Source: Streptomyces tanashiensis (GTDB lineage Bacteria; Actinomycetota; Actinomycetes; Streptomycetales; Streptomycetaceae). From it: a stretch of 64,000 nt of DNA. The notes beneath the pieces were generated by a model. The model saw only the letters and a list, made by a program, of their open reading frames with translations, did not search any database and was not told where the DNA came from. The DNA lies in the NCBI RefSeq assembly GCF_014648895.1, contig NZ_BMRZ01000001.1, forward strand, positions 372,001 through 436,000. The letters run 5' to 3'. Below are positions 43,417 through 52,049 of the stretch, piece by piece. The translations under genes were made by a program, and so were the position numbers. Numbering within the stretch: the first letter of the stretch is position 1; each line of letters starts with the position of its first letter.

Positions 43417-45057
43417 TCAGCCTGCATCAGGCAGAGAATCGAAGTCCTCCCAGCGGCTGACGATCTCCCACTCCACACCCGTAAGCGGCTTCGGCTTCTC
43501 GTACGGCTTTCCGTGCAAGGAGGTCGGCGTGATCGGTGAGAGCACCTGAGAAGACTTCGAGGGCACGTTCCAGTACGTGATGCCCTGCTGCTTGATGTTC
43601 TCGATCAGGTCGCCAGGATCGATGGCCAGGACGTCATGTCCGAAGTACGCCTTGACCTTGTGCTTCTTCAGCCACTCGCGCCGTTCGTCGACACTCGACC
43701 GCTCCCACCACTCCGCGTAGCCCTCGCCCGTACCCGTCCATACGGTCACCGGCTTCGGCCCCTCCTGGCTGGTGACCTTCTCCCGGTCCTGGGCAAGGCT
43801 GGCAACTTGCGAGCCGTACGCGACGGCGCTGATCTCGCCCTGCTGAAGTTCCTTCAGGAGCTGGTTCATCCTGCCGTCGATCACGGCGAGCTTCGCTGCA
43901 CGACTGTCGTCGATGGTCGTCTTCGACTCCATCCGCTCCAGGTGGCCGATCTCGCCCAACAAGGCCGACTCCAGCCAGGGGTACAAGTCCTCTGCCCAGA
44001 ACCTCTGCTTCGGGCACGCCGGGATGCCCTTGGTCTTGTTGCCATGACAGCGGTATCGCTCACGCTTGCCCTTGGCCGGGTCGCCCTTCACGAAGTAGAG
44101 AGAGCTGCCGCACAGCATGCAGAACGTCACGCCCACCGTCGGCGACGTAGAGCCCTTCTGCTTCTTGTACTTGACCGAGGCGACGGCTTCCGACAGCTTC
44201 GCCCACTCCTCCTCGTTCAGCACTGGCTCAGAGCGCATGATGGGGGTGCCGTCATCGTTGCGCGCTACGGCTCCACTGGCACGTGCGTACTCCCCGAGGA
44301 GCGAGCGGCTGACCAGTACGGCTTGCACTGTGGTCGGCGTCCACCTGGCTCCCCGAGGCTTCGGGTCCGCCAGTCGAGTCGTGCTCTCGCCTGCCGCCGC
44401 GCGGATACGGGCGATGTCCTGAGCCGTGGGTACGCCTTGCTCGTTCAGCCAGTTGGCGACGGCCGAGAAGCTCGGCTTCTCGATGAAGCGTCGGATCATC
44501 TCGATCAGCGTCGGGCCGTACTCGGGGTCGAGTTCCAGGGTGAAGCCTGCGTCGCCCTTCACCGCTCTGCGTCCGAACGGGACAAGGCCACCCGGCCAGC
44601 GGCCGGTCTTCCGCATGGTCTCGCGGGAAGCCTTGTTGCGGGCCTTGATGGCGTCCAGCTCGGCCTCTGCGACCACGGCCAGGATCTTGGCGATGGTCTT
44701 GCCCCACGGCTTCGAGAGGTCGAATCCCTCCTCGCAGGAGATGAGGCCCTTACCGTTCGCCTCGCACCACTCGATGATGTCCGAGAGGTGGCGGACCGAC
44801 CGCGCGATACGGTCGATCTTCAGGATGATGATGTGGTCGAACTGGTCCTTCTTGTTGTTGAGCCAATCCCCCAGGGACGGGCGCACCCACGGCGAGATGG
44901 ACGCCGACACGTCGATGTCGACGGCGAAGTCGATCAGATCCATTTCCTCCGCGTCCGCCCGCTTGCTGATGCGGGTCCGCTGCGTTTCCTCGCCAGTCTG
45001 ATTCTCGTTGCCTACAGACAGACGGACCACACCAAGCGCCCTGGGCTTGTCGCTCAC
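43417..45057 (-). CDS. Large serine recombinase (integrase)
   Basis: A 546-residue site-specific recombinase that integrates circular DNA by att-site exchange. The N-terminal resolvase domain has the nucleophile Ser14 (GVVRLSVGN) and the arginine helix KIDRIARSVRHL. A recombinase domain follows, with GRWPGGLVPFG and SRSLLGEYARA. A zinc ribbon is next (CMLCGSSLYF, then YRCHGN and ACPK), and after it a coiled coil (about 395-420, KLAVIDGRMNQLLKELQQ). GTG 45057 is chosen for its GGAGGGG site five bases upstream; the ATG at 45078 lies before it. It sits beside the right end, as expected for attP-linked integrases. Confidence 0.93.
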   Translation of the reverse strand: MSDKPRALGVVRLSVGNENQTGEETQRTRISKRADAEEMDLIDFAVDIDVSASISPWVRPSLGDWLNNKKDQFDHIIILKIDRIARSVRHLSDIIEWCEANGKGLISCEEGFDLSKPWGKTIAKILAVVAEAELDAIKARNKASRETMRKTGRWPGGLVPFGRRAVKGDAGFTLELDPEYGPTLIEMIRRFIEKPSFSAVANWLNEQGVPTAQDIARIRAAAGESTTRLADPKPRGARWTPTTVQAVLVSRSLLGEYARASGAVARNDDGTPIMRSEPVLNEEEWAKLSEAVASVKYKKQKGSTSPTVGVTFCMLCGSSLYFVKGDPAKGKRERYRCHGNKTKGIPACPKQRFWAEDLYPWLESALLGEIGHLERMESKTTIDDSRAAKLAVIDGRMNQLLKELQQGEISAVAYGSQVASLAQDREKVTSQEGPKPVTVWTGTGEGYAEWWERSSVDERREWLKKHKVKAYFGHDVLAIDPGDLIENIKQQGITYWNVPSKSSQVLSPITPTSLHGKPYEKPKPLTGVEWEIVSRWEDFDSLPDAG

Positions 45058-45113
45058 CCTTGCCCCTCCCCGTGACATGGGCGGCCTCCCCTGGCTGTCA
45101 AGAGAGAAGTCTA

Positions 45114-45130
45114 CAGACCGTGCCGACCGT
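45114..45130 (+). other. attR-type junction of the integrative element
   Basis: CAGACCGTGCCGACCGT, one mismatch to attL, with the same 11-base core at 45120-45130. To the left is element DNA; to the right is the native mycoredoxin 3' end. Confidence 0.85.
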
Positions 45131-45200
45131 CCTCTTCCCGGACGGTTCCACCCTGACGAACCCGAGCCTCGCGCAGGTCAAGCAGAAGATCAGCGTCTGA
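45120..45200 (+). pseudogene. Stranded native 3' end of the mycoredoxin gene
   Basis: Encodes VPTVLFPDGSTLTNPSLAQV and then KQKISV and a stop, the canonical mycoredoxin C-terminus, with no start codon. Joined at the core to codon 54 of the gene at 42175 it gives an intact 80-residue mycoredoxin in frame. It is now untranslated, though excision would restore it. Confidence 0.9.
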
Positions 45201-45211
45201 GACGCGCGGCG

Positions 45212-45255
45212 GCACGACGAAGCCCCCGGCCGGACGGCCGGGGGCTTCGTCGTGC
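45212..45255. terminator. Original mycoredoxin terminator, shared with nudC
   Basis: A perfect 20-bp stem (45212-45231 with 45236-45255), loop GGAC, between the stranded 3' end and the convergent nudC stop. Confidence 0.85.
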
Positions 45256-45265
45256 GTGAGGACGG

Positions 45266-46213
45266 TCAGACCACGTCGCCCGGCTTGGGGAGCGGCTTGC
45301 CGTACCAGCGCTCGATCAGGCGCGAGGCGATCGAGATGCCGTACGGCGGCAGCACCTCGCCGGACTCGAAGCCGGCCGCCAGGTCCTCGCGGGAGAACCA
45401 GCGGGCCTCGTGGATCTCCTCGCCGTCCACGTGTATCTCGGAGGACGTGGCCCGGGCGAAGAAGCCCAGCATCAGGCTGGACGGGAAGGGCCAGGGCTGG
45501 CTGGCGATGTACTCGACCTCGCCGACCGTGACGCCGGCCTCCTCGAAGACCTCGCGGGCCACCGACGCCTCGATGGACTCGCCCGGCTCCACGAAGCCGG
45601 CGAGGGTCGAGAAGCGGCCCTCCGGCCAGTGCACCTGGCGGCCGAGCAGCGCCCGGTCCTGCTCGTCGGTGACCAGCATGATCACCGCGGGGTCGGTGCG
45701 CGGGTAGTGCTCGGCGCCGCAGGCCTGGCAGCGGCGGATGTGACCGGCGGCCGCGATGACCGTGCGCTCGCCGCAGCGCGAGCAGAAGCGGTGGAGGCGC
45801 TGCCAGTTCTCCAGGGCCACCGCGTGCACCATGAGGGCCGCGTCGCGGTCGGAGAGCAGCAGACCGGCCTCGCGCAGGCCGGCCGGGCGCGCGGACTGGT
45901 CCATGCGGCCGGGCAGGGAGTCCTTCTGGAGCGCGAAGTAGGAGACGCCGTCGCCGTCCGTGCCGAGGAAGTAGCGGTGGGTCTCGGTGACGGGGGCCTC
46001 GAAGGCCGGGGTCATCACGAGCTCCGTGGTGCCGTCGGCGCGGTCGTCGATCAGCACCTGCCCCCCGGAGACCACGAAGACCCGGGTCGTGGGGTGGCTC
46101 CAGGCCGCGGCCAGCCACGCCTCGTCGAGGCGGTGGTGGGCGGCGCGGTCGATGCCGCTCGGGGCGGTGAGCGAGATCGGGCGGTCCGCTGACGCGTTCT
46201 TCAAGGTGCTCAC
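45266..46213 (-). CDS. nudC: NADH pyrophosphatase NudC (Nudix)
   Basis: A 315-residue NAD(H)/decapping-type pyrophosphatase. A variable N-terminal domain is followed by a four-Cys zinc site (CSRCG, CQACG), then the Nudix box GFVEPGESIEASVAREVFEEAG (22 residues; key residues G-x5-E-x7-REVFEE) and the NudC-specific SQPWPFPSSLM. GTG start at 46213, in the M20 peptidase direction and 35 bases after that gene. Cleaves NADH to NMNH and AMP and removes NAD caps from RNA. Confidence 0.95.
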   Translation of the reverse strand: MSTLKNASADRPISLTAPSGIDRAAHHRLDEAWLAAAWSHPTTRVFVVSGGQVLIDDRADGTTELVMTPAFEAPVTETHRYFLGTDGDGVSYFALQKDSLPGRMDQSARPAGLREAGLLLSDRDAALMVHAVALENWQRLHRFCSRCGERTVIAAAGHIRRCQACGAEHYPRTDPAVIMLVTDEQDRALLGRQVHWPEGRFSTLAGFVEPGESIEASVAREVFEEAGVTVGEVEYIASQPWPFPSSLMLGFFARATSSEIHVDGEEIHEARWFSREDLAAGFESGEVLPPYGISIASRLIERWYGKPLPKPGDVV

Positions 46214-46248
46214 AGGTGCTTCCAACTCCCCCGGATCGGTGTGTGGGT

Positions 46249-47667
46249 TCAGCGCGCGGCGGCGGCGAGGGCGGCGGGCAGGTCGCCCCACAGGTGCGCG
46301 GTCGTCTCGACGCCCTTCATGAGGAGATCGAGTTCGATCTTCTCGTTGGGGGCGTGCCAGCCGTCGGACGGGACGGAGATGCCGAGGAACAGGACGGGTG
46401 CGTCCAGGACGTCCTGGAGGTCGGCGGCCGGTCCGGAGCCGCCCTCGCGGGTGTAGCGGACCTTGGCGCCGTCGAAGGCCCGGCTCATGGCCCCGGCCAC
46501 CGCCTTGAGGGCGGGGTGGTCGAGGGGGGTGAGGCAGGGGCGGGTCGGGGCGCCGAAGACGATCTCGTACCGGATGCCGGCGGGGACGAGGCCGGCGAGC
46601 CAGTCCCGCACCGCGAGCTCGATCTTGGCCGGGTCCTGGCCCGCGACGAGCCGGAACGACAGCTTGAGCTGGGCCGAGGCGGGGACGATCGTCTTGCCGC
46701 CGGGGCCCTGGTAGCCGCCGCCGATGCCGTTGACCTCGGCGGTGGGCCGGGCCCAGACGCGCTCCAGGGTCGTGAAGCCGGCCTCGCCGAGGGTGCCGTG
46801 GGACTTCGCCGTCCGCAGCCAGGCCGCCTCGTCGAAGGGCAGCTCGGCGACGAGGGCCCGCTCGGCGTCGGTGAGTTCCGTCACCCCGTCGTAGAAGCCG
46901 GGGATCGCGACGTGCTCGTGCTCGTCGTGGAGGGCGGCGACGATCCGGCCGGCGACGGTGGCCGGGTTCGGCACGGCGCCGCCGAAGGAGCCGGAGTGGA
47001 TGTCCTGGTCGGGGCCGTACAGCTCGATCTCGCAGTCGGCGACCCCGCGCATGCCGGTGCACACGGTGGGGGTGGTCTCGGACCACATGCCGGTGTCGGA
47101 GACGATCACGGCGTCGGCGGCGAGCCGCTCGGCGTGCTCCTCGACCAGTGCGCGGAAGTGCGGGGAGCCGGACTCCTCCTCGCCCTCGACGAGGAGCTTG
47201 AGGTTGACGGCGGGCGCGGTGCGGCCGGTGGCGGCGAGGTGGGCGCGGACGCCGAGGGTGTGGAAGAACACCTGCCCCTTGTCGTCGGCGGCCCCGCGCG
47301 CGTACATCCGGCCGTCGACCACCGTCGGCTCGAACGGGTCCGTGTGCCAGCCGTCCTCGCGGGCCGCCGGCTGCACGTCGTGGTGACCGTAGACGAGGAC
47401 GGTCGGGGCGTCCGGGTCCCCGGAGGGCCACTCGGCGAAGACGGCGGGGGCGCCGTCGGTCTCCCAGACCTCGACCGTGGTGAAGCCGGTCCCGGTGAGC
47501 TTGGCGGCGAGCCACTCGGCACTGCGCCGTACGTCCCCGGCCCGGTCCGGCTGGGCCGAGACGGAGGGGATGCGCAGCCACTCGGCCAGGTCGCCGAGGA
47601 AGGCGGCACGGTGCTGCTCGATGTACGTGCGTACGGTGTGGACGGCGCTGTCCGGGGTCTCGCTCAT
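46249..47667 (-). CDS. M20-family dipeptidase/metallopeptidase
   Basis: A 472-residue zinc peptidase of the M20 clan. VYGHHDVQP supplies a metal His and Asp, RGAADDKGQ the bridging Asp, EGEEESGSP the catalytic Glu and metal Glu; the lid domain spans about 200-310. The usual role is cleavage of dipeptides or N-acyl amino acids; substrate unknown. TAGGCT lies exactly seven bases before the ATG with no ribosome site, so it is leaderless even though it starts only 10 bases after adnB. Confidence 0.92.
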   Translation of the reverse strand: MSETPDSAVHTVRTYIEQHRAAFLGDLAEWLRIPSVSAQPDRAGDVRRSAEWLAAKLTGTGFTTVEVWETDGAPAVFAEWPSGDPDAPTVLVYGHHDVQPAAREDGWHTDPFEPTVVDGRMYARGAADDKGQVFFHTLGVRAHLAATGRTAPAVNLKLLVEGEEESGSPHFRALVEEHAERLAADAVIVSDTGMWSETTPTVCTGMRGVADCEIELYGPDQDIHSGSFGGAVPNPATVAGRIVAALHDEHEHVAIPGFYDGVTELTDAERALVAELPFDEAAWLRTAKSHGTLGEAGFTTLERVWARPTAEVNGIGGGYQGPGGKTIVPASAQLKLSFRLVAGQDPAKIELAVRDWLAGLVPAGIRYEIVFGAPTRPCLTPLDHPALKAVAGAMSRAFDGAKVRYTREGGSGPAADLQDVLDAPVLFLGISVPSDGWHAPNEKIELDLLMKGVETTAHLWGDLPAALAAAAR

Positions 47668-47674
47668 GCCCCCG

Positions 47675-47680
47675 AGCCTA
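47675..47680 (-). promoter_or_regulatory. -10 element of the leaderless M20 peptidase gene
   Basis: TAGGCT, seven bases before the ATG, overlapping the adnB stop codon. Confidence 0.5.
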
Positions 47681-50600
47681 TCCGGCGTCCGGGGGTGCCC
47701 CGCCCAGCAGGAGGGCCTCGAGCTCGGCCCGGCCGGGCAGGCGTGCGGGACGGGCGACCTCACCCGTTCGGACGTACACGAAGGCGGCGTCCACCTCCTC
47801 CGGCGCGAGGCCGTGCTGCTCGGCCCAGGCGAGCCGGTAGAGCGCGAGCTGCAGCGGATCCGCGGAGCGGTCCCGGCTGGTCTTCCAGTCCACGATCTCG
47901 TACGCGCCGGACTCCGGGTCCCGGTAGACGGCGTCGATCCTGCCCCGGACGACCCGGCCCGCGAGGGAGAGGTGCACGGGGACCTCGACGCGGTACGGGG
48001 TGCGGTGGGCGTACGGGGTGCGGGCGAAGGCCTCCTTGAGCTCGTCGAGGTCCCGCTCGTCGAGGATCTCGGGTTCGCCCGCGAAGTCCTCGCCGCCGGG
48101 CAGCTCCTCCGGGCCGAGGAACGGCAGCGGGAGCTCCTCGAATCGGGACTCCACCCACGCGTGGAACCGGGTGCCCCGGCGGGCCGCGGGCTGCGGCGCC
48201 TTGGGCATGGGCCGGGCCAGTTCCTGGGCGAAGCCGTCGGGGTCGGCGGCGAGACGCAGGACCTGGGAGGCGGAGAGGTACGCGGGCAGCAGGACGTCCC
48301 GGGTCGTCGCGCGGGCGCGACGGAGCTCGGCGGTGAGGGCGGTGAGGTCGCGGTCCCAGGAGGCGATGGTCCGGGTGTCCTCGGGGGTGAGTTCCCCGTA
48401 CGGCTCCGAGGGCGGGGCCTCGGGCTCCCTCGGTGCGGGTACCGCGTCCGCGTGGGTGTCCTCGGGGAGGGTCTCCTCGTCCTCGTCCCAGACGGGCTCC
48501 TCCTCGTCGGGCCAGAGGCTCCCGGGGTCGGGATCCGGGAGGTCGGGCGCCGTGCCGGTGGGGTGGTGCCCACCCGTTCCGCCCTGCGGAGCGTAGGCCC
48601 GCAACCGGGCCGTCACGGCTTCCGCCGCAGCCCTGCGCCTCGTCAACGCCTCGCCGTCCAGCGGGAGCGGCCAGGCCCGGTCCGCGTCACCGTCCCGCAG
48701 GGAGGGGTTCTCCGCGTCCTGTTCCGGTTCGTCCGCCCAGGCCTCGATGTCGCCGTGGCCCGCCGCGCAGTGCTCGTACAGCGCCCGGAGGAAGTCGGAG
48801 GGGCCGCGGGGCTTCTTCTGGGCCGGGCCCCACCAGTGGGCGGAGCCGAGGAGCAGGGAGCGGGGGCGGGTGAAGGTGACGTAGCCGAGGCGGAGCTCCT
48901 CGGTGTGCTGGTGGTCCCGCATCGCGTTCTTGAAGGACGTGAGGGACTTGGCGTCCCAGGTGTCGATCCCGGGCAGGGTGGCCGCGTCGCCGCGCAGGGC
49001 GTGCGGGAGCACCTGGGGCTGCGAGGTCCACGACTCGCGGGCGCGGGCGCTCGGGAACTGGCCGGTGACCAGGCCGGGGACGGCGACGACGTCCCATTCG
49101 AGGCCCTTGGACTTGTGGGCGGTGAGGACCTTCACGGTGTTCTCGCCGCCCGGCAGGGCGCTGTCGAGGCCCTTCTCGAACTGGACGGCCGTGCGCAGGA
49201 AGCCGAGGAAGGCGAGGAGGCTGGCCTCGCCGTCGAGGGAGGCGAAGCCGGCGGCGATGTCGAGGAAGTGGCCGAGGGTCTCGCGGCGGCGGGCCGCGAG
49301 GGCGTGCGGGGAGGCGGAGAGCTCGACCTCCAGGCCGGTCGCGCCGAGGACCCGGTGCAGGACGTCCATGAGGGGGTCGGCGAGCGAGCCGCGCAGGGCG
49401 CGCAGCTCGGTGGCGAGGCGTGCGAAGCGGACCCGGGCCTCGGCGGAGAAGGCCAGGCCGTCGTCGGCGCCGCCGGAGTCGAGGAAGGTGTCGAGCGCGT
49501 CGGCGAGGGAGACGACCTCGGCGGGGTCGACGCCCTCGACGGCGGCGGCGAGCCGCTGGTCGGGGTCGGCCTCCTCGCCGCCGCGGTGGACCAGCAGGCG
49601 GGCGCGCCGGCCCAGGAGGGCGAGGTCGCGGGCGCCGATGCGCCAGCGGGGGCCGGTGAGGAGGCGGACCAGGGGGGCGTTCGCCCCCGGGTCCTGGAGC
49701 ACCTCGCAGACGGCGACGAGGTCGGCGATCTCGGGCAGGTGGAGGAGGCCGGAGAGGCCGACGACCTCGACGGGCACGTCGCGCGCCACGAGGGCGGCGT
49801 GGATGGCGGGGAAGTCGGTGGCGGTGCGGCACAGGACGGCGATCTCGCCGGGCTCGCGGCCGGTCCGTACGAGGTGGGCGAGGGAGTCGGCGAGCCAGTC
49901 GATCTCCTCGGCGTGGGTGGGGAGGAGCGCGATCCGTACGGTGCCTTCGGCCTCGGCGCCGGGTGCGGGGCGCAGCGCCTCCACGCCCGCGTGCATGGCT
50001 CGGAGGGGGGCGGCGAGCCCGTTGGCGAGGTCCAGGAGGCGGCCGCCGCTGCGCCGGTTCTCGGAGAGGGAGTAGCGGCTCGCGGGGCTGCCGTCCCGGT
50101 GCGGGAAGTGCTCGGGGAAGTCGTCCAGGTTCGCGACGGAGGCGCCGCGCCAGCCGTAGATGGCCTGGCAGGGGTCGCCGACGGCGGTCACCGCGTGTCC
50201 GGTGCTCCGGCCGGAGGGGCCCTGGCCGAAGAGTCCGGAGAGCAGCAGCCGCTGGGCGACGGAGGTGTCCTGGTACTCGTCGAGGAGGACGACCCGGAAC
50301 TCCTCGCGCAGGATCGCGCCGACCTCGGGCCGGGTGGTGGCGAGCTCGGCGGAGCGGGCGATCTGGTCGCCGAAGTCGAGCAGGTCGCGGGAGCGCTTGG
50401 CGGCGCGGTAGCGGACGACGAGGTCGAGGAGCTCGCGGCGGGCGGCGGAGGCCTCGGGGATCTTGCGCAGCTCGGCGTTGCTGAGCCGGGCTCCGGCGAG
50501 GGTGTCGAGGAGCTCGGCGTCGTACGCGAGGAGCCGCTCGGGCGGCACGAGGTGCTCGGCGAGCTCGGCGTCGAGGGCGAGCAGGTCGGTGATGAGGGTC

Positions 50601-51091
50601 GCGAAGGACCGGGTGAGCGCGGGGTACGGGCCGGGGGCCTCGCGCAGCACGCGCGCGGCGAGCTGGTAGCGGGTGGCGTCGGCGAGGAGGCGGGAGGTGG
50701 GCTCCAGGCCGATGCGCAGGCCGTGGTCGGTCAGGAGCTGACCCGCGAAGGCGTGGTACGTGGAGATCCGGGGCTCGCCCGGGGGGTTGTCCGGGTCGAT
50801 GACGTCGGGGTCGGTGACGCCCGCGCGGACGAGGGCGGTGCGGACGCGCTCGGCGAGCTCGCCGGCCGCCTTGTTGGTGAAGGTGAGACCGAGGACCTGC
50901 TCGGGGGCGACCTGGCCCGTGCCGACCAGCCAGACCACCCGGGCGGCCATCACCGTCGTCTTGCCGGAGCCGGCTCCGGCCACGACGACCTGCGGGGCGA
51001 GCGGCGCGGTGATGCAGGCCGTCTGCTCCGGGGTGAACGGGATGCCGAGGAGCTCCTTGAGCTGCTCGGGGTCGGTGAGATGCGCGGTCAC
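47678..51091 (-). CDS. adnB: Helicase-nuclease subunit AdnB
   Basis: A 1137-residue UvrD-type motor fused to a RecB-like nuclease. Together with AdnA it resects DNA double-strand breaks in actinobacteria. Helicase motifs: GAGSGKTTV, LLDEYQDTS, GDPCQAIYGWRGA and TFTRPRS. The C-terminal nuclease shows FHAWVESRF, GRIDAVYRDP, EIVDWKTS and QLALYRLAW. GTG 51091 is chosen because TAGCCT is exactly seven bases upstream (leaderless); a GTG at 51121 would be upstream of that promoter. Two lipoprotein-like genes separate it from adnA. Confidence 0.93.
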   Translation of the reverse strand: MTAHLTDPEQLKELLGIPFTPEQTACITAPLAPQVVVAGAGSGKTTVMAARVVWLVGTGQVAPEQVLGLTFTNKAAGELAERVRTALVRAGVTDPDVIDPDNPPGEPRISTYHAFAGQLLTDHGLRIGLEPTSRLLADATRYQLAARVLREAPGPYPALTRSFATLITDLLALDAELAEHLVPPERLLAYDAELLDTLAGARLSNAELRKIPEASAARRELLDLVVRYRAAKRSRDLLDFGDQIARSAELATTRPEVGAILREEFRVVLLDEYQDTSVAQRLLLSGLFGQGPSGRSTGHAVTAVGDPCQAIYGWRGASVANLDDFPEHFPHRDGSPASRYSLSENRRSGGRLLDLANGLAAPLRAMHAGVEALRPAPGAEAEGTVRIALLPTHAEEIDWLADSLAHLVRTGREPGEIAVLCRTATDFPAIHAALVARDVPVEVVGLSGLLHLPEIADLVAVCEVLQDPGANAPLVRLLTGPRWRIGARDLALLGRRARLLVHRGGEEADPDQRLAAAVEGVDPAEVVSLADALDTFLDSGGADDGLAFSAEARVRFARLATELRALRGSLADPLMDVLHRVLGATGLEVELSASPHALAARRRETLGHFLDIAAGFASLDGEASLLAFLGFLRTAVQFEKGLDSALPGGENTVKVLTAHKSKGLEWDVVAVPGLVTGQFPSARARESWTSQPQVLPHALRGDAATLPGIDTWDAKSLTSFKNAMRDHQHTEELRLGYVTFTRPRSLLLGSAHWWGPAQKKPRGPSDFLRALYEHCAAGHGDIEAWADEPEQDAENPSLRDGDADRAWPLPLDGEALTRRRAAAEAVTARLRAYAPQGGTGGHHPTGTAPDLPDPDPGSLWPDEEEPVWDEDEETLPEDTHADAVPAPREPEAPPSEPYGELTPEDTRTIASWDRDLTALTAELRRARATTRDVLLPAYLSASQVLRLAADPDGFAQELARPMPKAPQPAARRGTRFHAWVESRFEELPLPFLGPEELPGGEDFAGEPEILDERDLDELKEAFARTPYAHRTPYRVEVPVHLSLAGRVVRGRIDAVYRDPESGAYEIVDWKTSRDRSADPLQLALYRLAWAEQHGLAPEEVDAAFVYVRTGEVARPARLPGRAELEALLLGGAPPDAG

Positions 51092-51098
51092 CTCAAAG

Positions 51099-51104
51099 AG
51101 GCTA
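51099..51104 (-). promoter_or_regulatory. -10 element of leaderless adnB
   Basis: TAGCCT, seven bases before the GTG start, so adnB has a promoter of its own despite following adnA on the same strand. Confidence 0.55.
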
Positions 51105-51151
51105 ACGGGGCCGACCGACACTCCGGCCCCGTACGGATGTGACCTGCGACG

Positions 51152-51958
51152 TCACGCGGGCGTGCCGCTGTCCAGCTTCGAGAGGTCCACGGTCTCGTCG
51201 GCCGGCGGGACCTTCACCACGACCGGCTTGTCGTAGTCGGAGAACACCATCGCGCCGGGCTCCTCGCCGCCCGCCTTGACCAGCTTCAGGATGTACGGCT
51301 TGCCGCGCTCGGAGACGGACACGGTCGTCGTCTCGCCGCCGGCCTTCTTCTTCACCAGGGTCGCGACGGGCGTCCCCGCGACCTCGCCGTCCGGCCCCCG
51401 GACCAGTCCGCTGCGCTGCTCCTTGTCCTTGTCCAGGTCGGCGAGGAGCGCCTTCAGGTCGCAGACGCCGCCGAGGTCCTCACTGCCCGCCTGCCCCGGG
51501 GCGATCTTCAGCCAGCGGCCCTTGATCAGTTCGAGGGTGGCCGTGATCTGCGGCTCCGGCAGGCCCTGGGAGGCCATCGAGGCCCGCCAGAACGCCTCGT
51601 CGCCCTTGATGTAGGTGACGTGGTCGACGCGCCGCAGCTCCGAGGTGCCGCCCTTGATCTTCATCAGGCCGGTGCATTCGTCGTGGTCGTTGACGGCGAA
51701 GTCGATGTCGAGGGGCTGCCCGTCGCTGACGACCCGGCCGGTCATGCGCAGGGACGTCGCCGACCGGGTGGCGGTCACGGCCCGCTCGGCGATCTCGTCG
51801 GCGGTGAGGTCCGCGAACGGGTCCGGGGAGGGGGCGACGGACACCTCGGGGGCCGCGGGGGCCGCCGCCGCGGCGGCCGTCGTCACGGGTCCCGCGACGA
51901 CGAGGGCGGCGCAGACGACGGCCGCGGCACGGAGCTTGCGGTGGGGGTGGGACGCCAT
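51152..51958 (-). CDS. Secreted LppX/LprG-like protein, lipobox lost
   Basis: A 268-residue exported protein paralogous to the adjacent lipoprotein at 52050 (matching phrases PFADLTADEIAER / PFAGLTADAIAKK, KGDEAFW / KGDDAFW, GRWLKI / GRWMKM, KPYILKLV / KPYILRVV). The signal peptide runs into an Ala-rich region (VTTAAAAAAPAAP) with no Cys, so it should be released or surface-associated rather than lipid-anchored. Two Cys (DHDECTG, GGVCDLK) are shared with the paralogue and probably form a disulfide. GGAGG is five bases before the ATG. The family is compared with LppX/LprG-type lipid carriers; that function is inferred. Confidence 0.78.
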   Translation of the reverse strand: MASHPHRKLRAAAVVCAALVVAGPVTTAAAAAAPAAPEVSVAPSPDPFADLTADEIAERAVTATRSATSLRMTGRVVSDGQPLDIDFAVNDHDECTGLMKIKGGTSELRRVDHVTYIKGDEAFWRASMASQGLPEPQITATLELIKGRWLKIAPGQAGSEDLGGVCDLKALLADLDKDKEQRSGLVRGPDGEVAGTPVATLVKKKAGGETTTVSVSERGKPYILKLVKAGGEEPGAMVFSDYDKPVVVKVPPADETVDLSKLDSGTPA

Positions 51959-52049
51959 GCGAGCCTCCTCGCGGTTTCCCCGAGGCTCCCACCAGGGTCA
52001 CCCCGTGCGCGCGTGCCCGCGACTTCTGGGCCTCACGGCCCGGGGTGGG

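Larger units (their letters stand above)
42337..45119. mobile_element. Serine-integrase element inserted in the mycoredoxin gene
   Basis: The element is 2,783 bp between the two core copies. It contains a substitute 3' end for mycoredoxin with its own terminator, a SUMF1/FGE-like gene, a terminator and a large serine recombinase beside the right end. Removing the segment rebuilds an uninterrupted 80-codon mycoredoxin in the correct frame, which is direct evidence for insertion. No relaxase, replication, excisionase or phage structural gene is present, so it is either a minimal element, a remnant, or relies on a helper for transfer. Confidence 0.88.

Noticed and set aside
43633..45075. Plus-strand frame opposite the integrase
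   Set aside because: Antisense shadow; no start context or domain, while the minus-strand recombinase motifs are complete.
42443..45110. Conjugative or phage origin for the element
   Set aside because: No transfer, replication or virion gene fits in 2.8 kb; only integrase and one cargo gene can be supported.
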